From Mycobacterium palustre (GTDB lineage Bacteria > Actinomycetota > Actinomycetes > Mycobacteriales > Mycobacteriaceae): a stretch of DNA of 34,043 bases. The notes under the pieces are model-generated. The model was not told the DNA's origin, searched no databases, and was given only the letters and a program-made list of their open reading frames with translations. Shown here piece after piece: positions 16,443-25,800 of this stretch. Positions within the stretch are counted from its first letter, which is position 1; every line of letters starts with the position of its first letter. The stretch is from the NCBI RefSeq assembly GCF_002101785.1, contig NZ_LQPJ01000088.1, forward strand, positions 1 through 34,043, in the 5' to 3' direction. A program made the position numbers and the translations under genes.

Positions 16443-17201
16443 GTGAACATCAACAACGGGCTGGTGATGTTGGCCGACGCGTGGCCCGGTTTGAACCGCA
16501 TCAGGGCCGTGCAGCGGGCGCTTGCCGGCCGGGTGAATCCCGTCTACCTCGAGATCGGGGTCTCGCGCGGCCAGGCCTTCCAGCGAATCAGCGCCGATGT
16601 GAAAATCGCCGTCGATCCGGCGTTCAAGCTGTCGGAGCGGACCCGCGAACTCGCCGACGCGAAGGCGCGCGAGACCCATTACTTCGAGACGACCAGCGAC
16701 GCCTTCTTCGACGATCAAACAGAATTCCTCGAGCGGCACCCCATCGACGTCGCGCTGATCGACGGGCTCCACACGTATGGGCAGGTGGTGCGCGACGTCG
16801 AGCAGACCCTGCGCTACCTGCGCGACGACGGCGTCATCTTCCTGCACGACTGCAACCCCCCGTTTGCCCTGGCGGCCCGCCCCGCGGCGTCGTGGGACGA
16901 ATTCATCGCGCAGCAGTCGGGGCCCCTGGCGATCGGTGTATGGAACGGCGATGTCTGGAAAGCGATCGTCCATCTGCGCAGCACCCGCCACGACCTGCTG
17001 GTCGGCGTCCTCAAATGCGACCAGGGCGTCGGTTTCGTGCGGAAAGGATCGCCGGAAACGTCGCTGAGCTATTCCGCGGAACAGGTCGAGGCCCTCACCT
17101 ACGCCGATCTCAAGGCGGACCGGCAGCGCCTGCTCAACCTCAAACCGGCCCGGTATCTGAACGAATTCCTGGCCGCGGGGGCCATTTCCCCGCCGATCTA
17201 A
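16443..17201 (+). CDS. Class I SAM-dependent methyltransferase (Methyltransf_24-like)
   Basis: About 252 residues. The SAM-binding motif VYLEIGVSRGQAF has Glu37 and Gly39/Gly42. ALIDGLHTYGQVVRDVE (Asp107, His110) and GVIFLHDCNP are typical of the Methyltransf_24 group, found in bacterial polysaccharide and glycolipid clusters. The likely role is methylation of a sugar hydroxyl. GTG 16443 has GGGAAGGA 8 bases upstream, so it is preferred to GTG 16419. It follows the membrane methyltransferase by 45 bases and carries its own copy of the 21-bp motif. It converges with the CmcI-like gene, leaving only 22 bases between the stops. Confidence 0.83.
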   Translation: MNINNGLVMLADAWPGLNRIRAVQRALAGRVNPVYLEIGVSRGQAFQRISADVKIAVDPAFKLSERTRELADAKARETHYFETTSDAFFDDQTEFLERHPIDVALIDGLHTYGQVVRDVEQTLRYLRDDGVIFLHDCNPPFALAARPAASWDEFIAQQSGPLAIGVWNGDVWKAIVHLRSTRHDLLVGVLKCDQGVGFVRKGSPETSLSYSAEQVEALTYADLKADRQRLLNLKPARYLNEFLAAGAISPPI

Positions 17202-17223
17202 AAGCGCGGTGAGTTTCCCGGCG

Positions 17224-17982
17224 TTAGTTGCGGATCAGGTATCCGTTGGGCGCCTGCGTCCAGCCGAATTTGTTCTCCCGCGTCACGTCGTGCTTGTAGT
17301 CGTGGGGGAATTCGCGCTCGTATGCCTCGATCGCCTCATACGGGCCCGGTCCCCAGCCGGGAAGGACGGGGTGGCCGTTCATATTGGAGTCCTCGACTAT
17401 CAGGTAGTCGCCCGTCGAGAGTAACGGCCGCAGCAGGTTCATCTCGGCCAGCACATGGTTCATCGAGTGGTCGCTGTCCAGGATCGCGAAGACTTTTCCG
17501 GGAAATTCGCCTTTGAGGCGTTGGATGTGCTCGGCGACGGCCGGCACGGTGGATCGTGATTCGACGAACAAAATATCGGAATCGTGCCGCGCTTTCGGCG
17601 CAAGATTTCCGTGGTAGACATCCACGGAAAGCACCTTGAATGGCTCGCCTATCTGCCGCAGGACGTTGGCGAAGTACAACGCCGAGCCGCCGTGGTTCGT
17701 GCCGAATTCGATCACCAACGAGGGTTTCAGGTCAAACAAGATCTCCTGATAGTTCCACATATCGCTGGGCGACTTCTGGCACAGGACACCCATCCACGTC
17801 GTCTTGTTGAAAACTCCGGTGTTGTAGAACCACTTGTGATATTCTTCGCATTCCGAACCCGCCGGCTGGTAGAAATAGCGAGCCAGCGCCGGAATTGCCA
17901 CCGTTTTTTTGAAGAATTTCCAAGGGGTCGGTGTGGATTCGAACATGGCCGCGGCAATCCGCAGCACCGCGTTTTTGTCCAC
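17224..17982 (-). CDS. CmcI/Rv2959c-family rhamnosyl O-methyltransferase-like protein
   Basis: Probably methylates a rhamnose or deoxytalose hydroxyl. The stretch EEYHKWFYNTGVFNKTTWMG, SPSDMWNYQEILFDLKPSLV, the SAM motif IEFGTNHGGSALYFANVL, AILDSDHSMNHVLAEM and VEDSNMNGHPVLPG match, as I recall it, the Rv2959c rhamnosyl O-methyltransferase of the phenolic-glycolipid pathway over almost the whole length. CmcI proteins bind SAM and a metal through the Asp/His residues in DSDHS and the EDSN motif. The start is unclear: GTG 17982 gives 252 residues and ATG 17946 gives 240; neither has a strong ribosome site. The frame is open to 18273, but that extension looks non-coding and is not conserved in the family. 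Confidence 0.88.
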   Translation of the reverse strand: MDKNAVLRIAAAMFESTPTPWKFFKKTVAIPALARYFYQPAGSECEEYHKWFYNTGVFNKTTWMGVLCQKSPSDMWNYQEILFDLKPSLVIEFGTNHGGSALYFANVLRQIGEPFKVLSVDVYHGNLAPKARHDSDILFVESRSTVPAVAEHIQRLKGEFPGKVFAILDSDHSMNHVLAEMNLLRPLLSTGDYLIVEDSNMNGHPVLPGWGPGPYEAIEAYEREFPHDYKHDVTRENKFGWTQAPNGYLIRN

Positions 17983-18315
17983 ATAACTGGTGTCGTGACC
18001 CGTTGCGGGGGCGGCGCTTTCGCGATCCGGTGCCCGCCGAGGGCGCACCGCCCTCCGACCAGCACGTTCCCGACGCCGCCACGGCACCGCAGCATGGTAG
18101 CAGCAGATGCCGCGAATCGTCGGCGTCGGTTTGCGCGCGCTCGCCAGGCGAATTGGCTCTTGATTCGTGGCCGTGCAAGCGCGCCCGGCGGCGCTTCGGA
18201 ATCCGCGAAATCGAGGCGATCGGGTTATGCTGCCGGGCGGCTGGGCCGGGCGTGCGAAGACGACCGCTTGCATATCTCATCAACGCGCACGGCTAGTGAA
18301 AGGCTAGGGTCCGCG
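17983..18315. other. Divergent intergenic region between the CmcI-like gene and glycosyltransferase 4
   Basis: About 330 bases without a supported gene. It holds the glycosyltransferase 4 leader, with TATGCT at 18226-18231 in a block shared with the glycosyltransferase 3 leader. On the minus strand there is a TACCAT (-10-like) near 18093-18098. No copy of the 21-bp motif was found. Confidence 0.5.
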
Positions 18316-19596
18316 ATGAAATTCGTGCTGGCGAGCTGGGGCAGCCGCGGGGATGTCGAGCCCAACCTCGCCGTCGGCCGCGAGCTGGTGCGCCGGGGGC
18401 ACGACGTGTGCATGGCCGTCCCACCCGACCTGGTCGGGTTCACGGAGGCGGCTGGGGTCGCGGCGGTCGGCTTCGGTCCGGAAGCGCGGTCCATCCTGGA
18501 CGCGCACCGCGACTTCTGGACGTGTTTCTTCGGCCATCCCTGGCGGGTCCGCGAACTGGTCAGGTCGCGACTCGAAATCGCCGCACCCCTGCTGAGGGGG
18601 TGGCAGGAGATGGGCACGACGCTGAAGTCGTTGGCGCAGGGGGCCGACCTGATTTTCACCGGCATCAATTTCGAGGACGCCGCGGCCAACGTCGCGGAGT
18701 ACTACGACATCCCGCTGGCCACGTTGCACTACTTCCCGCTGCGGCCCAACGGCCAGACCCTGCCATTCTTGCCGGCGCCCTTGGCCCGCCTGGCGGTGCG
18801 GGCCTTCTGGTGGGTGTCTTGGCGCGGCACCAAGAAGGCCGAGGACGCCCAGCGCCGCGAACTCGGCCTGCCCAAGGCGGCGGGCTCCGCGCATCGGCGA
18901 ATCACCGATCGCGGATCGCTGGAAATTCAGGCTTACGACGAGGCGTGCTTTCCCGGGCTGGCGGCCGAATGGGCGAAGAGGCGCGGGCGCAAGCCCCTCA
19001 ATAGGCCGTTCGTCGGCACGCTGACGCTGGAATTGCCGACGGCCGCCGACCACGAGGTGGCGTCGTGGCTGGCGGCCGGCACGCCGCCGATCTTCTTTGG
19101 CTTCGGCAGCATTCCCGTCGAAGCTCCCGCGGACACGATCGCCATGATCGCCGCGGCCTGCGCGCGGCTGGGCGAGCGGGCATTGGTGGGAGCCGCCGGG
19201 ACCGATTTCGGCGATGCCCCACAATTCGAACACGTCAAAGTGGTGGGCACGATGAATTACGTGACCGTTTTTCCGGCCTGCCGGGCGGTCGTGCACCACG
19301 GCGGCTCGAGCACCACGCCGATCGCCATGCGAGCCGGGGTCCCACAGCTGATCCTGTATTGGGACATGGTCCACGCGGTGTATGGAGGTGCGGTCAAGCG
19401 CCTGAAGGTGGGCACCGCCCGGCGGTTTTCGACCGCCACCGAGGAATCGCTGGTCGCGGATTTGCGTACCATCCTCGCCCCGGAATACGCCGCGCGCGCC
19501 GGCGAGCTCGCCACCCGGATCACCGAACCGGCCAAAAGCGCTGCCGCCGCCGCAGACCTGCTGGAAAGTTTCGCCCTTCGCAACCGGGCGGGCTGA
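18316..19596 (+). CDS. GPL-type glycosyltransferase 4 with altered donor-binding loop
   Basis: Fourth paralogue, 426 residues, starting MKFVLASWGSRGDVEPNLAVGREL at the same ATG position as its relatives. The body is closely similar to glycosyltransferases 1-3, but the donor site differs. HHGG is followed by SSTTPIAMRAG (residues 331 on) instead of AGTT-AGLRAG, and the LWTLPDQ that ends the loop in the three others is LYWDMVH here. The Asp-Gln pair that usually binds donor sugar hydroxyls is therefore missing at its normal place. His327/His328 remain. Either it uses another donor, such as the uronic acid or pentose made here, or activity is reduced. It has its own leader, duplicated from that of glycosyltransferase 3. 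Confidence 0.92.
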   Translation: MKFVLASWGSRGDVEPNLAVGRELVRRGHDVCMAVPPDLVGFTEAAGVAAVGFGPEARSILDAHRDFWTCFFGHPWRVRELVRSRLEIAAPLLRGWQEMGTTLKSLAQGADLIFTGINFEDAAANVAEYYDIPLATLHYFPLRPNGQTLPFLPAPLARLAVRAFWWVSWRGTKKAEDAQRRELGLPKAAGSAHRRITDRGSLEIQAYDEACFPGLAAEWAKRRGRKPLNRPFVGTLTLELPTAADHEVASWLAAGTPPIFFGFGSIPVEAPADTIAMIAAACARLGERALVGAAGTDFGDAPQFEHVKVVGTMNYVTVFPACRAVVHHGGSSTTPIAMRAGVPQLILYWDMVHAVYGGAVKRLKVGTARRFSTATEESLVADLRTILAPEYAARAGELATRITEPAKSAAAAADLLESFALRNRAG

Positions 19597-19660
19597 TACC
19601 GAACGCCGTCAAGACCCGCGGCATGGTTCGGGGTGCGTGGACGGGGTCACGGCCAACCTC

Positions 19661-19722
19661 GTGACAGCGGTCACACCAGCAAGTATGGTCTAGAACTTGT
19701 TACACCCATGTCAAGTAAATGG
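19661..19722 (+). promoter_or_regulatory. pks promoter with shared motif and KstR-like palindrome
   Basis: A good SigA-type promoter: GTGACA at 19661-19666, a 17-base spacer, and TATGGT at 19684-19689. Just downstream, 19691-19704 (TAGAACTTGTTACA) fits the palindrome TNNAACNNGTTNNA known for KstR. It overlaps copy 6 of the cluster motif (19697-19717). The motif would then sit at about +1 to +21, where a bound protein would block transcription. The 41 bases 19682-19722 match 32438-32478 upstream of mbtH at 36 positions. Confidence 0.65.
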
Positions 19723-19735
19723 TCGGGAGACGCGG

Positions 19736-19822
19736 TTGAGCACCAAACCATTCGGGGATGTCAGTTGCAGCTTTTTCGCCGCAGCCAATGACGGCGGGCT
19801 CACCGAAGGGGATCGCAAGTGA
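19736..19822 (+). pseudogene. Truncated MbtH-like N-terminus / leader peptide overlapping pks
   Basis: A 28-codon frame starting at TTG 19736. Aligned to the real MbtH of this window, 10 of the first 21 residues are identical (start, Ser2, Pro5-Phe6, Asp8, Ser12-Phe13-Phe14, Asn18-Asp19), with the same spacing. The promoter in front is shared too. After Asn18-Asp19 the similarity ends and the frame closes with TGA 19820-19822, overlapping the GTG of pks by four bases (GTGA). It is too short to act as an MbtH. It looks like the 5' end of an mbtH copy left when pks was joined to that promoter, perhaps kept as a translated leader coupling ribosomes into pks. A dedicated leader peptide with chance similarity is less likely. 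Confidence 0.7.
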
Positions 19823-22800
19823 CCGATCGGCAGAATCAGGCTCCACACGGTTTTGCGATCGTCGGCTACGCGCTGCGCGTTCCCGGTGCGGCCGACGCGG
19901 AGCAGTTCTGGGATGTGCTGCAGCAGGGGCGCGATGCCGTAACCGAGGTGCCGGCTGACCGCTGGAATGTCGACGAATTCTTCGACCCCGATCCCGACGC
20001 GCCGGGCAAGATTGTCAGCCGGCGCGCGGGCTTCATCGACGACGTGACGGGGTTCGACGCGCCATTCTTCGGGCTGTCGAAGCGCGAAACCATGCTGATC
20101 GACCCCCAGCATCGGATCTTGCTGGAGACGGCGTGGCAAGCGGTGGAGCATTCCGGCACCGCGCCGTCGGCCTTGGCGAACACCAAGACCGGTGTGTTCA
20201 TGGGTCTGGGCACCCATGACTACCTGGGGTTGATATCCGAGCAGCTCAGTTACGCCGAGATCGAGGCGTACGTGGCGATCGGGACGTCGTCGGCCGCGGG
20301 CGCGGGCCGGATCAGCTACGGGCTGGGGTTGCAGGGACCCGCGGTGTCCGTCGACACGGCCTGCAGCTCGTCGCTGGTCGCCGTCCACCAGGCGTGCCAG
20401 GCGCTGCGCTTCGGGGAGTGCGACCTCGCGCTGGCCGGCGGGGTGAACGTCATCCTCAGCGCGAAGACCGCGATGACCTTCTCGCACGCGCACATGCTGG
20501 CTCCCGACGGCCGGTGCAAGACGTTCGACGCGGCCGCCGACGGCTACGTGCGCGGCGAGGGTTGCGGTGTCATCGTCGTCAAGCGGCTCGAGGACGCGAT
20601 CCGCGACGGCGACCGGATCCGGGCGGTGATCCGGGGCAGCGCGGTCAACCAGGACGGCGCATCCGGTGGGTTGACGGTGCCGAACGGCGTTGCCCAGCAA
20701 CGCGTCATCAGCGAGGCGCTCGAGTCCGCCGGGGTCGCCGCGGGCGACGTCGGCTACCTCGAGGCGCACGGCACCGGGACGTCGCTGGGCGACCCGATCG
20801 AGGTCCAGGCCGCCGGTGCGGTGCTCGGCGCCGGGCGCGAACCCGGCCGCCCGCTGCTGATCGGGTCGGTCAAGACCAACATCGGGCACCTGGAGGCGGC
20901 CGCGGGCATCGCCGGTCTCATCAAGGTCGTTCTGTCGCTCGAGCACGAAAAGTTGCCGAAGCACCTGCATTTCCAGAAGCCGTCGCCGCACATCCCCTGG
21001 GACCGGCTCCCGGTACGGGTCGTGGACGAGGCCGTGCCCTGGCCGCGCGACGGGCGGCCCCGGATCGCCGGCGTGAGTTCGTTCGGGTTCTCCGGCACCA
21101 ACGCCCACGTCATCGTCTCCGAGGGACCCGCCGAGGCCGGCCCGACGGTGACCACACCGGTGGTGCCGTCCGACGACCGGCGCTTCCACCTGTTGCCGCT
21201 GTCCGCGCGCAGCCCGGAAGCCTTGGCGCAGCTCGCGGAGGCGTACGAGAGCTGGCTGGCCGCGCACCCGGAGGCCTCGGTGGCCGACGTGTGCCTGACC
21301 GCCGGCGTGGGCCGATCGCACTTCGAGCACCGGGCCGCCTTGGTGGTGAATTCGACGGAATCCGCGCGCCAGTCGCTGCGCGCGCTGGCCGACAACCGCC
21401 GGGCGCCGGGCCTGGTGCGGGGGGATTGCACCGACCGGCCGAAGACGGCGTGGTTGTTCCCCGGCCAGGGCAGCCAGTACGCCGGCATGGCGCGGGAGTT
21501 GTTCGAGACCGAGCCGGTGTTCGCCGAGACGATGACCCGGTGCGCCGCGGCGGTCACCGACGTGCTCGAAAAGCCGTTGCTGGACGTCATTTTCGACGCG
21601 GACGGCCCGGACGGCGAGGACACCCTGCGGCAGACCAGCTACGCCCAGCCCGCCCTGTTCGCGGTGGAGATGGGCCTGGCCCGGCTGTGGCAGTCATGGG
21701 GCTTCGAACCCGACGTGGTGATCGGCCACAGCGTCGGCCAATACACGGCGGCTTGCGTCGCCGGCGTGTTCGGTCTCGAGGACGGCGCCAAGTTGCTGGC
21801 CGAGCGCGGCCGCCTGTTCGGCAGCCTGCCCGCCGGCGGTCGGATGGTCGCGGTCTTCACCGCCCCCGAGCGGGTGGAGGGTCTGACCGACGAGTTTCCG
21901 AGCCTGTCGGTCGCGGCCTACAACGGCGCCAACACGGTGCTGTCGGGACCCGCGCAGGACCTGGAGCAGGCGGTGGCCCGGCTGGGCGCCGACGGCGTGC
22001 GCTGCGACTGGCTGGACACCAGCCACGCCTTCCATTCCGCGCTGCTGGATCCGGTCCTCGACGAATTCGAGTCGTACGCGAACCGGTTCGAATATGCCGC
22101 GCCGCAACGGACATTGGTGTGCAACCGCACCGGTGCGCCCCTGCGCAGGAGCGCGAAACTGGACGCCGCCTATTGGCGCAGCCACGCCCGCCAGCCCGTC
22201 GAGTTCGCCAAGAGCGTGCGCACGCTGGCCGACCTGCGGTGCACGATGCTGCTGGAGGTCGGCCCGCAGCCGGTGCTGACCGCCGCGGCCCTGCGGGCCT
22301 GGCCCGACCCGGCCACCGCACCGCGGGCGATCGCGTCGCTGCGTCGAAACATCGCCGATCACCGCCAGATCACCGAAGCCCTCGCCAACGCCTACGTCGT
22401 CGGCCACCTGCCCGACTTCGGTGCGCTCGTGGGGCCGGCCCGCAAGGTCGACCTGCCCACCTACCCGTTCCAGCATCGCCAGTACTGGTTCCGCGAGCAG
22501 CGGCTCGGCGCCGCTTCCCAAACCATCGACCCGGCCCCGGCCGCGCGCACCGAAACCGTCCGGCTGCTCGAGGACGGCAGGATCGAGGAGCTCGCCGGCC
22601 TGCTCGACGGAGGCGGCGACAACCAACAGGCCATCGGCCTGCTCAAACAGCTTGCGGCACAACACAACCGGCAGCGAAGAGTGCAGTCGATCACGGACTC
22701 GCGCTACGAGATCCGCTGGGAGCGGGCCGCCGCCCCGGCCGCGCAACCCGCCGAGGGCTCCGCCTGGCTCATCGTCAGCGATGATGCCGAGGCGGTCCAG

Positions 22801-25800
22801 CCGTTGGTCGACGCGCTGAGTGCGCGCGGGCATCGGCACCGCATCGTCGGGCTGCCGATGTCCGACGCGCACGGGCAACGGCTCGAGGCCACCTTGCGCG
22901 CCGCGGTGGCCGACGAACCGGCGCTGCGGATTTTGCACCTGGCGGCCCTGGAGCCGGACCCCGCGCCGTCGACGCAATCGTTGTTGCGGATGCAACACGA
23001 GGTCATCAGCGGAACGCGGCGACTGTTCTGCGCCGCGGCCGCCGCCGAGCTCCGCGCGCCCATCTGGCTGATAACCCGCGGCGCACAGCGCGTTACCGGT
23101 GCGGACGCGGTATCGCCGGTGCAGTCCTGCCTATGGGGCTTCGGCCGCGCCGCCTCGTTGGAACACCCGCGCCTGTGGGGCGGGCTGGCGGACCTGCCCG
23201 CGGGCGGTGGCTTGGACGACGCGGTGTGCTCGCGGCTGGTCGACCAGCTGGCGGCGGCACCGGCGGGTGAGGACCAGTTCGCGGTGCGCGATCAAGGGGT
23301 CTACGTGCCCCGGCTGACGCGGCGGGCAGGCCTACCGACCGCGACGCCGGTGGCGTTGCGGGCCGACGCCACCTACCTGGTGACCGGTGGATTGGGTGCG
23401 ATCGGACTGGAAGTCGCCGGGTACCTGGCCGCCCACGGCGCCCGGCATCTGGTGCTGACCGGCCGCCGCGCACCCGGCGATGCCGCGCGGACGCGCATCG
23501 ATGCCCTGCGCGAACAGCATGACTGCGACGTCCGGGTCATCGCGGCCGACGTCGCCAACCCGCATGACGTCGCGCGCGTCTTGGCCACCGTGCGGGCCGA
23601 ACTGCCACCCCTCGCCGGCATCGTGCATGCCGCCGGCGAGATGGGCAACACCCCGCTACAAGCGCTCGACGACGCGGAAGTGGATCGCGTCTTCGACGGA
23701 AAGGTCTGGGGCGCTTGGCATTTGAGCGAAGCGACCGCGGACGCCAAGCTGGACTTCTTCCTGAGCACCTCCTCGATTTCCGGGGTGTGGGGCAGCTTCG
23801 GTCAAACGGCCTACAGCGCGGCCAACGCCTTCCTCGACGGGCTGGCCTGGCGGCTGCGTGAGCGGGGGATTCCCGGGATCAGCGTCAACTTCGGTCCGTG
23901 GGCGGCGGGCATGGCCGACGAGCAAGCCCGCGCGCGGCTGGAGGAGCGGGGGGTCAAGACGTTGTCGCCCGCTGACGCGCTGGCGGGGATGGCCGAGCTC
24001 TTGGTGGCGTCTTCGGTGCAGGGCGTGGTGGCCCGGGTGGACTGGGCCCGTTTTCTGCCGCTCTATCAGCTGGGCGGGAAGCGGTCGTTCCTGTCGCAGC
24101 TGGCGGCCGAGGTGCCCGAGCCGGCGCCGGCGCCGTCCGCAACGTCCTCCGGGAGCACGCAATTGGTCGAGCGGCTCACCCTCGCCCCGACGCAGCAGCG
24201 CAAGAAGCTCGTCGTGGATTACCTGCGCGACGTCGTGGCCGACGTGACCCGGATCGATCCCGCCGAGATCCGCGACGAGGCCGGGTTTTTCGACGTCGGC
24301 ATGGATTCGCTGATGGCCGTCGAAATGCGGCGGCGGGTCGAGCGCGCCGTCGGCAAGGAGCTGCCGTCGACGCTCGCGATGGACTATCCACGCCTGGTCG
24401 ATGTGGCGGACTACCTGCTGCGTGACGTCCTTTGCATCGACGCACCGGCGCCGAGCGCCCCGGCCCCGGCGCAGCCGGCGGCGCCGGCGCCGGCGCACGC
24501 CGATGAGCCGATCGCGATCGTCGCGGTCGCGTGCCGTTTCCCGGGCGCGCCGGATCCCGACGCGTATTGGGAGTTGTTGTCCGGCGCTGTCGATGCGATC
24601 CGGGAGATCCCGGACGACCGCTTCGACGTCGACGAGTATTACGACCCCGATCCCGAGGCGCCCGGCAAGATCTACACCCGCTACGGCGGATATTTGGACA
24701 GCATCGACGGCTTCGATCCGGAGTTCTTCAACATTTCCCCGCGCGAGGCCGTGTGGATGGATCCCCAGCAGCGGTTGATGCTCGAAATCGCGTGGGAAGG
24801 GCTTGAAAGGGCGGGGTACGCGCCGTCCGCCCTGCGCGGCAGCCGCACCGGCGTGTTCGTCGGGGTGGCCGCCAACGAGTATTCGCAGCTGCTGAACGCC
24901 AACTCGGTCGAGACCATCGAGGCCCACTTCATCACCGGCAACGCGCTCAACGTGATCGCGGGCCGGGTGGCGTTCGCGCTCGGGCTGGAAGGGCCGGCGA
25001 TGGCGGTGGACACCGCGTGCAGCGCGTCGCTGGTCGCCGTCCATCAGGCCTGCCAGGGGCTGCACTCCGGTGACTGCGACATGGCGCTCGCCGGCGGGGT
25101 GAACGTCCTGGTGAGCCCGGCATCCGTCGTCGCCACCTCGCGCGCCCGGATGCTGGCCGCCGACGGCCGATGCAAGACCTTCGACGCCGCCGCGAACGGC
25201 TATGCCCGCAGCGAAGGGTGCGGCATCCTGGTCCTCAAGAGGCTGAGCGACGCCGAGCGCGACGGCGATCAAATCTGTGCGGTCATCCGGGGCAGCGCGG
25301 TCAATCAGGACGGCGCGTCCAGTGGTTTGACGGTGCCGAACGGCGGTGCGCAGCAACGGCTCATCGCCGCGACGCTGGCTCGCGCCGGCGTCAGCGGCCG
25401 GGACGTCGATTACCTCGAGGCGCACGGCACGGGCACCTCGCTGGGTGACCCGATCGAGGTCCAGGCCGCGGCGGCCGTCTACGGCGCCGGCCGCGACCCG
25501 AACCATCCGCTGTTGGTGGGGTCGGTGAAGACCAACATCGGGCATCTGGAGTCGGCGGCGGGCATCGCCGGCCTGATCAAGGTCGTGCTGTCGATGCAGC
25601 ACGGGGTTCTGCCGCAAAACCTGCACTTCGAAAAGCCGTCACCGCACATCCCGTGGGACTCCCTGCCGATCCGTGTCGTGGACAAGGCGCTCCCGTGGCA
25701 GGCCAACGGCCGGCCGCGTCGCGCCGGCGTGAGTTCCTTCGGGTTCTCCGGCACCAACGCGCACGTCCTGATCGAGGAGGCGCCGCCGAAACCGGCCGCC

